Source of the DNA: JBAYJS01 sp041664985
Lineage (GTDB): Bacteria; Patescibacteriota; Patescibacteriia; Buchananbacterales; UBA6539
NCBI GenBank assembly: GCA_041664985.1
Contig: JBAYJS010000004.1
Span: forward strand, 1 to 42,953
Direction: 5' to 3'
DNA: 42,953 nucleotides
Below are positions 32,748-38,811 of this stretch, one piece after another; within the stretch, counting starts at the first letter, position 1, and each line of letters opens with the position of its first letter. Below the pieces are notes generated by a model. That model worked only from the letters and a program-made list of their open reading frames with translations, was not told the DNA's origin and made no database searches. The translations under genes and the position numbers were made by a program.

Positions 32748-33938
32748 ATGTCTGACCAAGAGCAAAAAATTAAAGAAATTCTGGAGCGGGGAGTGGAAAA
32801 TATCTACCCTAGCAAGGAAGCTTTGGAAAAACTTTTACGAGGTGGCAAAAAAATTAAAATTTATTGCGGTTATGACCCAAATTCGCCAACTTTGCATATT
32901 GGTCACGGCATTACGATTCGGAAATTAGCCAAGTTTCAGGAGTTAGGCCATAAAGTAATTTTTTTGTTTGGTGATTTTACCGGCCAAATTGGCGATCCGG
33001 ATAAATTAAGCGTCAGACAGCAAATTACGCATAAACAAGTTTTGGCCAATTTAAAGGATTGGAAAAAACAAATTAAAAATTTAATCAATATTGATAAGAT
33101 TGAATTTAAATTTAATTCCAAATGGTTGGCCAAGCTGACTTTTTCTGATTTGATTGAGATTGCTAAAAATTTTACGGTTGGCCAAATGCTTGATCGTGAC
33201 ATGTTTCAAGAACGGCTAAAAATTGACCGGCCGATTTATTTGCACGAATTTTTTTATCCTTTAATGCAAGCTTATGACTCAGTCGTAATGGCTGTTGATT
33301 TGGAAATTGGCGGTAATGACCAAACGTTTAATATGCTGGCCGGCAGAACTTTGGTTAAAGCCATGAAAGGCAAAGAAAAATTAGTTTTAACTATGAAACT
33401 TTTGGAAGATCCAAGCGGTAAAAAAATGGGAAAATCCGAAGGCAATATGATTACTTTGGCCGACAAACCCAGTGAAATTTACGGTAAAGTAATGAGTTGG
33501 ACTGATGCCATGATTGTTCCGGCTTTAGAAATTTTAACTGATATGCCAATGCCAGAGATTATTCAGATTAAAAATGAAATGGCAGCCGGCAAAAATCCAA
33601 AAATCGCTAAAATGCTTTTAGCTTATAAAGTCGTTGAAATTTATTGTGGTAAACCAGCCGCAATTTCAGCTGAAGAAAATTTTAAACAGGTTTTTGAAGA
33701 AAAATTAAATCCTGACGATATTCCAACTTTCAAAACCAAGGCCAGAAATATTGTCGAGGTTTTAGTGGAAACCAAATTAGCCGCATCAAAGTCAGAAGCC
33801 AGACGGTTAATCGCTCAAGGTGGTATAAAAGTTGATACCAAAGAAATCAAAGATGAAAATTTTGAAATTGGTCCAATCGACGCTGATGGTGTGGTGATTC
33901 AAAAAGGTAAAAGGTATTTTGCTAAGGTAGTTAGTTAG
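32748..33938 (+). CDS. tyrS: Tyrosyl-tRNA synthetase
   Basis: 396 residues from ATG 32748; the in-frame ATG at 32733 belongs to the repeat and is rejected. Class I motifs: YCGYDPNSPTLHIGHGIT (with HIGH) at about 41-58 and KKMGKSEGN (KMSKS) at about 226-234. GDFTGQIGDP and the tyrosine pocket MQAYDSVVMA are present. A C-terminal S4 domain (KLAASKSEARRLIAQGGIKV) begins near residue 341, as in the TyrZ-like subgroup. It charges tRNA-Tyr in the cytosol. Confidence 0.97.
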   Translation: MSDQEQKIKEILERGVENIYPSKEALEKLLRGGKKIKIYCGYDPNSPTLHIGHGITIRKLAKFQELGHKVIFLFGDFTGQIGDPDKLSVRQQITHKQVLANLKDWKKQIKNLINIDKIEFKFNSKWLAKLTFSDLIEIAKNFTVGQMLDRDMFQERLKIDRPIYLHEFFYPLMQAYDSVVMAVDLEIGGNDQTFNMLAGRTLVKAMKGKEKLVLTMKLLEDPSGKKMGKSEGNMITLADKPSEIYGKVMSWTDAMIVPALEILTDMPMPEIIQIKNEMAAGKNPKIAKMLLAYKVVEIYCGKPAAISAEENFKQVFEEKLNPDDIPTFKTKARNIVEVLVETKLAASKSEARRLIAQGGIKVDTKEIKDENFEIGPIDADGVVIQKGKRYFAKVVS

Positions 33939-33944
33939 GGAAAT

Positions 33945-33971
33945 AGGTTTTAGGTTATTAGGTTTAAGATA
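33945..33971. repeat. TAGGTTTTAGG-type repeat left of the four-helix-bundle gene
   Basis: A tract of TAGGTTTTAGGTTATTAGG words. The complementary words (CCTAAAACCTAA and relatives) occur on the other side of the gene at 34394-34441, so the gene is framed by loose inverted repeats. Confidence 0.55.
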
Positions 33972-34035
33972 CAATCAATATAGCGCTAGGATAAGTGAAT
34001 TTAGTTAATCCAGAAATTAAGTTAATCATTTATTT

Positions 34036-34419
34036 ATGGCGCAAATTAAAACTTATAGAGATTTGAGTGTTTGGCAAAAATCATTGGAACTGGTAACGGT
34101 GGTTTATCAAATAACAGAAAATTTTCCCAGGTCAGAAATCTACGGTTTGACTTCTCAAATGAGGCGGGCGGCAGTTTCTATTGTTTCCAATATAGCCGAA
34201 GGCAAGGCTAGGGGAACAAGAAAAGATTATCGACTTTTTATTCTCTACGCCTTTGGTTCAGGCTCTGAGCTTGAAGCACAAGTAATAATTGCAAAAAGAT
34301 TATTTGTCAGTCAAAATATTAATTACGAAACGGTAGATAATTTGCTTGATCAAGTGATGAAAATGCTAAATGTTCTTATTAGAAAGTTAGACCCTAGTAA
34401 CCTAGCACCTAAAACCTAA
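34036..34419 (+). CDS. Four-helix-bundle (23S rRNA intervening-sequence, S23-like) protein
   Basis: 127 residues. The diagnostic pattern is present: YRDLSVWQKSLELV (about 7-20), FPRSEIYGLTSQMRRAAVSI (about 30-49) with SNIAEG next, then YRLFILYAFGSGSELEAQV (about 65-83). These proteins are four-helix bundles first found in intervening sequences of 23S rRNA genes, and are common free-standing in CPR and Bacteroidetes genomes with unknown function. Here it is flanked by inverted TAGGTTTTAGG-type repeats, consistent with a small mobile cassette. It lies between tyrS and the receiver gene. Confidence 0.9.
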   Translation: MAQIKTYRDLSVWQKSLELVTVVYQITENFPRSEIYGLTSQMRRAAVSIVSNIAEGKARGTRKDYRLFILYAFGSGSELEAQVIIAKRLFVSQNINYETVDNLLDQVMKMLNVLIRKLDPSNLAPKT

Positions 34420-34441
34420 CATCTTGACACCTAACAACCTA
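34394..34441. repeat. CCTAAAACCTA-type repeat right of the four-helix-bundle gene
   Basis: Repeated CCTAGTAACCTAG, CACCTAAAACCTAA and CACCTAACAACCTAG words, the inverted counterpart of the tract at 33945-33971. It begins within the last codons of the gene and ends at the start of the receiver gene. Confidence 0.6.
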
Positions 34442-34446
34442 GTCAT

Positions 34447-34812
34447 ATGCTCAAAAAAATTCTTATCATTGAAGACGAAAAAGCTTTAGTAAAAAATTTG
34501 GAACTTGCTCTTAGTGATAGTTATAAAATTATTACCGCAGATACTGGCAAAGAAGGTTTAAAGAAAGCCAAAAAAGAAAAACCGGATTTAATTTTGTTGG
34601 ATGTAATGCTGCCAGATACGACCGGTTTTGAAATTTTGCCGGAACTAAAAAAAGATAAAGTGCTTGAGTTAATTCCGGTTATTGTTTTGACTAATTTGGG
34701 CGATGCACAAACGGTCAGTAATATTTTAGCGGCTGGTGGCAAAGAATATCTGATTAAATCCGATTGGAGTATTGATGAAATTGTTAAAAAAATTAAAAAT
34801 ACTTTAAGCTAA
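34447..34812 (+). CDS. Stand-alone response-regulator receiver domain
   Basis: 121 residues, receiver domain only. The acidic pocket is IIEDEKA (about 7-13), the phospho-acceptor Asp is in ILLDVMLPD (about 49-57), the Thr/Ser switch is in VIVLTNLGD (about 77-85), and the Lys is in EYLIKSDWS (about 99-107). No output domain follows, so it would act by protein contact, as CheY or Spo0F do. No histidine kinase is encoded in the window. Its start lies among CCTAAAACC repeats, without an SD. A terminator follows. Confidence 0.9.
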   Translation: MLKKILIIEDEKALVKNLELALSDSYKIITADTGKEGLKKAKKEKPDLILLDVMLPDTTGFEILPELKKDKVLELIPVIVLTNLGDAQTVSNILAAGGKEYLIKSDWSIDEIVKKIKNTLS

Positions 34813-34827
34813 TTTTTTTTAAAAAGG

Positions 34828-34850
34828 CAAGGATTTTAATCCTTGTTTTT
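34828..34850 (+). terminator. Terminator of the receiver gene
   Basis: CAAGGATT / AATCCTTG, loop TT, followed by TTTTT. Confidence 0.88.
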
Positions 34851-34949
34851 TAGTTAAAAATTATCGTTGCACAGTCCAAGAGGGAATTCGATTTACTAAA
34901 ATTCGCTACGTTTTCCAAGGCTCGCAGTTATTTTTTTAATAATTTAATC

Positions 34950-35122
34950 AAAAGGCAGGGGGTAAACCTGCCTTTTGTTTGTTGCCCAAAAACGACCTTT
35001 TGTATGGCAACTTTACGTTAATTCTGTTTTTTGGAGGATTCCAAGCGGCTCAGCTTGACCTCAAAGACACATTAGTAGTGATTCTTAGGCCAGCAATTTT
35101 GCCGGTTTTTACCCCCTGCACT
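34950..35122 (-). ncRNA. Candidate structured RNA with end-closing stem and intrinsic terminator
   Basis: Read on the minus strand: GCAGGGGGTAAA (35119-35108) pairs perfectly with TTTACCCCCTGC (34966-34955), closing about 165 bases. Inside are CCGGC-AAAATT-GCTGG (35105-35090), GAGGTCAAGC / GCTTGG-AAT-CCTC (35062-35034) and GTTGCC / GGCAAC (35011-34981). The second arm of the closing stem also forms the terminator AAAAGGCAGG / CCTGCCTTTT (34950-34976). Two pairs are G-U on this strand but would be A-C mismatches on the plus strand, supporting the minus direction. No family was recognised and no convincing promoter was found. It lies in the 3' region of the GT4 gene and could be processed from that mRNA. 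Confidence 0.6.
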
Positions 35123-35139
35123 TATGTAGACGATAAAAT

Positions 35140-36282
35140 TTATTTTTTGTTACACATTTTTTTGTAAGTGCTAAAAAGCTGGTCAAAGGCTTTGGGCCAA
35201 TTGGTTTTTAAAGCGTTAGCTCTGGCTTTTTGGCCCATAGTTTTTCTGATTTTTTCATTTTTGGCTAAAAAATCAATAGCACTAGAAAAGTCTTTGGCTT
35301 TTGGTTTAACAATTAAACCGTTAATTTTATTTTTTACCAATTCTTTTGGTCCGCCAGCGTCAGTGACAATGGTTGGCAGCCCGCAAGCCTGGGCTTCCAA
35401 AATCACATTGCCAAAAGTGTCCGTCGTTGAAGGAAAAACAAAAAAATCAGCACTGGCATAAATTTCAGCGAGCTTTTGGCCCTGCTGGTAGCCAAAAAAT
35501 TTAGCCTGAGGCAATTGGGCTTTCAGGCCGGTTTTGTAAGGTCCGTCGCCGCAAAACCAAAGTTTAACGTCTTCTTTATTTTTAAAAATTTTTACCAGCA
35601 AATCCAGATTTTTTTCAATGGAAAGTCTGCCGGTATACAAAGCAATCGGCAATTTTTCTTTTAGTTTAGGGTTTTTCTTTTTTGGATCAAATAATTCAGT
35701 ATCAACGCCGCGGGGAAAAATTACAACCGGCCGGCCTAAAATTTTAAGTTGACTTTTTATTGCCAAGCTCGGCGTCAAAACCACATCCATTTTAAAATAA
35801 AACCATTTGAGAAATTTCCACATTGCCGTTTGGGAAAATCCGGCCAAAGGATTTCTAAAAGTCGCAGGAAATTTTTCCAAATTTTTCTCAGCCCACCAGC
35901 TGGCATATTCGGCAACCAAAGTGTGAAAAGCGCCAACTTTTGGTTTTTTACTATTAGCTAAAATCAAGCGGCCGGCAATTCCCAAAGAAGCGGGTGTGGC
36001 AAAATGAAAAATATCGTAATTGGTTTTTAATAATTTTTCTTTGAAGCCTTTAGGGATAATCCGAACGTCAAACGGCGGTAAATCATAATAATATTTAACC
36101 GGCCACAAAGCGGGGAATTGATAAATATTAACTGAGCCGAGTTTTTGGGAATGGTGAGTTTTGCCAATCGTAAAAATATCCAAGCGAATTTTTTTTCGTT
36201 GGCAATATTTGGCCAATTCCTGATAGGTTCGGCAAACGCCATTGACGGCAAAGTAAGTGTCGGTGATGACTGCGATTTTCAT
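35140..36282 (-). CDS. GT4-family glycosyltransferase
   Basis: 380 residues, GT-B fold. The N domain MKIAVITDTYFAVNGVCRTY (1-20) is the usual GT4 start. The donor half has ALYTGRLSIEKNLDLLVKIF (about 214-233), LWFCGDGPYK, and the EX7E motif in FVFPSTTDTFGNVILEAQAC (about 281-300). Such enzymes move glucose or mannose from NDP-sugars to lipids or glycans on the cytosolic membrane face; MgtA-like mannosyltransferases are nearest in feel. A TATAAT lies about eight bases before the ATG (minus strand), so the mRNA may be almost leaderless. The candidate RNA at 34950 lies directly downstream. Confidence 0.9.
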   Translation of the reverse strand: MKIAVITDTYFAVNGVCRTYQELAKYCQRKKIRLDIFTIGKTHHSQKLGSVNIYQFPALWPVKYYYDLPPFDVRIIPKGFKEKLLKTNYDIFHFATPASLGIAGRLILANSKKPKVGAFHTLVAEYASWWAEKNLEKFPATFRNPLAGFSQTAMWKFLKWFYFKMDVVLTPSLAIKSQLKILGRPVVIFPRGVDTELFDPKKKNPKLKEKLPIALYTGRLSIEKNLDLLVKIFKNKEDVKLWFCGDGPYKTGLKAQLPQAKFFGYQQGQKLAEIYASADFFVFPSTTDTFGNVILEAQACGLPTIVTDAGGPKELVKNKINGLIVKPKAKDFSSAIDFLAKNEKIRKTMGQKARANALKTNWPKAFDQLFSTYKKMCNKK

Positions 36283-36321
36283 AGCTTGATTATAACATTT
36301 TAAATTTAAGTTAATCCAGTT

Positions 36322-36384
36322 AATTTAAGTTAATCAAGAGATTCAGTTAATCTAGTTAATCCGATCTCTTGGTTAACTTAAATT
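36322..36384. repeat. 21-bp inverted repeat
   Basis: AATTTAAGTTAATCAAGAGA (36322-36341, plus T) and its complement at 36364-36384 differ at one position; AGTTAATC words also repeat directly through 36305-36360. It separates the divergent GT4 promoter from the terminator of the mutarotase-like gene. Confidence 0.7.
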
Positions 36385-36391
36385 AAAAAAA

Positions 36392-36425
36392 GACCCCCGC
36401 TTTATTTTTCAAAGTGGGGGTTTGG
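36392..36425 (-). terminator. Terminator of the sugar-isomerase operon
   Basis: On the minus strand ACCCCC-A-CTTT / AAAG-C-GGGGGT hairpin followed by C and seven T. Confidence 0.9.
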
Positions 36426-36460
36426 TGTGTTGTGTTCCTCCGTGTGGTGCCACGCAATCA

Positions 36461-37450
36461 TTAGCGCGGCAGGGACTTCAGGAAGTTCTCGCGGTTGAAC
36501 GGTGAGAAGTCGCATTCGGCCGGGACGATGGCCTGTGTGGCCAGCGAGAACAGCACGGAAAGACTGACACTCTCTCCGGGGTAAAGCTGGACCGCGGGCC
36601 CAACGTCTTCCATTTCGACCATGGCCGGCCCTGCATTTTCGGTCCGGGCATAAGGTCCGGCGTACATGGCCGCGTTGCAGCCGGGAATCAGGTACGGCTG
36701 CCGGTGATCGAATGGGGGCGCGATCTTAAACAGGGTCAAGTTCAGTTTCGGCATAACCATGGCCTGTGCGCCGAAGGCCGACGTGAAGGCGCGCTTGGCC
36801 TCCAGACCTTCCGGCCGAAGCGTGTGCAGCCATTGCCCGTTGATGATGTCCCGGGAGAACTGCCCGTCGCCTTCGGCACTGGTTTGGTGGCCGCCGCCCC
36901 AGGTCGGGAAGTGGTTGATGACCGGTGCGTCCCAGCCGGGATTGCCGGTGTTGAGGCGGGTGACGTAAAAGGCTTCGGTCGAAACTGGATTGGTACAAGT
37001 GATCGGCCAAACACCGCCAGCCGCCAGCATGTCGCCGCCGTTCGCCACGAAGTTTTCGACTTCGACCAGGCCATCGGCCAGCGGTCGAATGACGAACCCT
37101 TTCACGATTTGCATCGCGTCCGGCGGTGCCGTGAAGACGATACTTTCGATGTTGCCATCAAGCCGCTCTTTGACCTCAATCGGGCCAGCATCGGGTGTGT
37201 ACGCCCCATGGTGTTCATCGGCGCCCGGCAGGCCAAACCAAATCCGGTGGCCGCCGTAGAGGACCCACTGCCCGCGCATGAACTTGCGATCCGTGTCGAT
37301 GTACAGCAGGTTCTGTGCCAGGTTCGGGCCGAGATGAACGATCCGCAGGAACGTCTTGAGGACAATCAATTCCATGCCGGGTAGGCTCAGATTGATTGCT
37401 TCTTGACCATGGAATACGGTGTCCCTTTTCTCGAACATCATATGCTTCAT
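36461..37450 (-). CDS. Mutarotase/DUF4380-like sugar-binding protein
   Basis: About 329 residues from ATG 37450, with AGAGGAG only three bases upstream; ATGs at 37441 and 37438 are alternatives. The pattern GGHRIWFGLPGADE (about 66-79), followed by YTPDAGPIEV, EVENFVANGG, and AGGVWPITCTNP (about 143-154), is that of beta-sandwich galactose-mutarotase-like proteins such as DUF4380. Such proteins bind or epimerise sugars. Assignment to an enzyme activity is not secure. It follows the TIM-barrel isomerase in a GC-rich two-gene operon ended by a strong terminator, so it probably acts on the same sugar. Confidence 0.6.
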   Translation of the reverse strand: MKHMMFEKRDTVFHGQEAINLSLPGMELIVLKTFLRIVHLGPNLAQNLLYIDTDRKFMRGQWVLYGGHRIWFGLPGADEHHGAYTPDAGPIEVKERLDGNIESIVFTAPPDAMQIVKGFVIRPLADGLVEVENFVANGGDMLAAGGVWPITCTNPVSTEAFYVTRLNTGNPGWDAPVINHFPTWGGGHQTSAEGDGQFSRDIINGQWLHTLRPEGLEAKRAFTSAFGAQAMVMPKLNLTLFKIAPPFDHRQPYLIPGCNAAMYAGPYARTENAGPAMVEMEDVGPAVQLYPGESVSLSVLFSLATQAIVPAECDFSPFNRENFLKSLPR

Positions 37451-37490
37451 TCGCTCCTCTTGTAGTACTTCGTTTCGGTTTGTGCCGGTG

Positions 37491-38543
37491 TTAAGCGACG
37501 CGCATTTCTTCCAGTGCCGCGACGGACTGCTCGTAGTACGCAATCGGCTTGCCGTCGAGACACTTGATGTCGTGCTCGGCGATGACGCGTTGCGGGCAGG
37601 CGTCCAGCCGCTTGATGGCGCCCTGGGTTTCCTCGTTGTTGACGGCTCCGACGCGCTTGTCTTGGTCCGGTCCTTTGTTGACCGAACTGTTGACGTGCAC
37701 GATCAGATCGACCAGCGTTGCCGTAGAGATCATTTGGGCGAGCGGAACGTTGTCGATTTCGATTCCCAGGTACTCGCGCAGGACATCGACGATGTTCAAT
37801 ACGGTCGCGGGTTCGAGAATGGCTGCCGTGACTTCTTCGACGTTGTCGCCGCAGATTGAGGCATGGGCGAATTCGAAGTTGAGCAGAACGGCGACCCGGC
37901 CGACCAGGTAATTGACCGCCCAGGCAAACGCGATCGCTTCTTTGTAGTACGCGAAGTAGTCGCGGTCGCCGGGATCGGCCGGCTTCCATTCCAGCCAGAT
38001 GCGCAATTTCGGGTACTTGGTAAGCACTTCGGCCCAGTAGTTGATCAGCCGTTCGCGCCCGGAGCGGAGGTCGTACTCGGTGTGCGGATAGCGCAACGAA
38101 TCCGTCGCCGGCCACCAGATGAACACGCCTTCGCCCAGACCTTCTTCCAAAAGGTTCAGGCACATTTCCGCGCCCTCGTAGATGAGATCGCGGCTGCGCA
38201 GTCGGATGGCGGGATCGTTGGAGAGAATGGCGCCGCCGTTCCACAGGTCGGGCTGGCCGAAGGCGGGTACGGTTACGGCGAGATTCTTTTTGCCGTTGTC
38301 TTTCAGGGCCTTCTTGACTTCGCCAAGCGGAATGGCCGTGGGGCTATTCAATTCGCTGTAGGCGCGGATTCCGGTACGAACCTCATTCACGGTGTGAAAC
38401 GAGGTGTGGGTACATACCGTCTGCGGCAGAGCGCAGATGGCTTTGAGTCGGGCGCGAACCTCGGGGATTCCCGGATAGGAATTGCCAAAGGGGTCGCTTT
38501 TGGGTCCCGGAACCCACAGGGGAAACGAGTGTCCTGTAATCAT
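37491..38543 (-). CDS. Xylose-isomerase-like TIM-barrel sugar isomerase
   Basis: 350 residues. GVFIWWPATDSLRYPHTEYD (about 137-156) matches the WgGReGy..l region, IWLEWKPADPGDRDYF (about 181-196) the iEpKP.eP..h.y metal/substrate strand, and LLNFEFAHASICGDNVEEV (about 219-237) the niE.nHa.laG strand of xylose/rhamnose isomerase-type TIM barrels. Metal-binding Glu, Asp and His are therefore mostly retained. It may interconvert an aldose and a ketose; the sugar is unknown. The start ATG 38543 has AAAGGAAGA upstream. The gene is strongly GC-rich relative to the RND genes, and its leader carries two hairpins. It is the first gene of a two-gene operon. Confidence 0.72.
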   Translation of the reverse strand: MITGHSFPLWVPGPKSDPFGNSYPGIPEVRARLKAICALPQTVCTHTSFHTVNEVRTGIRAYSELNSPTAIPLGEVKKALKDNGKKNLAVTVPAFGQPDLWNGGAILSNDPAIRLRSRDLIYEGAEMCLNLLEEGLGEGVFIWWPATDSLRYPHTEYDLRSGRERLINYWAEVLTKYPKLRIWLEWKPADPGDRDYFAYYKEAIAFAWAVNYLVGRVAVLLNFEFAHASICGDNVEEVTAAILEPATVLNIVDVLREYLGIEIDNVPLAQMISTATLVDLIVHVNSSVNKGPDQDKRVGAVNNEETQGAIKRLDACPQRVIAEHDIKCLDGKPIAYYEQSVAALEEMRVA

Positions 38544-38594
38544 CAGATGTTCTTCCTTTGCTGTTACTTCGCCACATGTTTCTGTTATTTCTTT

Positions 38595-38620
38595 CTCTGC
38601 GTCCTGTAGGAAACGCAGAG
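38595..38620 (-). promoter_or_regulatory. Second leader hairpin of the isomerase operon
   Basis: CTCTGCGT / ACGCAGAG perfect eight-pair stem with a ten-base loop, between the SD-loop hairpin and the start codon. No T-run follows. Confidence 0.6.
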
Positions 38621-38635
38621 TACCAGCTACTTACA

Positions 38636-38679
38636 GATCCGATTGGTTTTTCCCTCCTTTCGTAAACCTTAATCAGATC
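38636..38679 (-). promoter_or_regulatory. SD-loop leader hairpin of the isomerase operon
   Basis: On the minus strand GATCTGATT / AATCGGATC (one G-U) plus inner GGTTT / AAACC encloses a loop with AAAGGAGGG. This resembles the purine leaders, but no T-run follows here. Confidence 0.55.
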
Positions 38680-38722
38680 TTGCCAATATTAAAGAGGCTT
38701 AAAAACCTCCTTTTCACTAGCG

Positions 38723-38741
38723 CTAATTTAGCCTAAATTAG
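38723..38741. promoter_or_regulatory. Operator-like palindrome in the isomerase promoter
   Basis: CTAATTTAG-C-CTAAATTAG is a perfect 9+9 dyad covering the -10 box and half of the spacer. Confidence 0.55.
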
Positions 38742-38753
38742 TCATTTTGTCAA
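38725..38753 (-). promoter_or_regulatory. Promoter of the sugar-isomerase operon (TTGACA-17-TAAATT)
   Basis: On the minus strand TTGACA (38753-38748), 17 bases, TAAATT (38730-38725). The predicted start is near 38718 and the leader is about 175 bases long. Confidence 0.78.
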
Positions 38754-38764
38754 GGTTAATAAAA

Positions 38765-38793
38765 ATAAAACCAGGCATTAAGCCTGGCTTTAT
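38765..38793. terminator. Terminator of the RND operon
   Basis: AATAAA-A-CCAGGC / GCCTGG-C-TTTATT hairpin, T-rich on both strands. It serves the minus-strand RND genes. Confidence 0.85.
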
Positions 38794-38811
38794 TTTAGAG
38801 CTGATTGATTT

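Noticed and set aside
34979..35167. 62-residue plus-strand frame across the candidate RNA
   Set aside because: No SD and no recognisable domain; it overlaps conserved-looking stems that favour an RNA explanation.
36704..37384. Plus-strand frames opposite the mutarotase-like and isomerase genes (36704-37384, 37863-38609)
   Set aside because: Shadows of GC-rich minus-strand genes whose own frames show family motifs and SD sequences.
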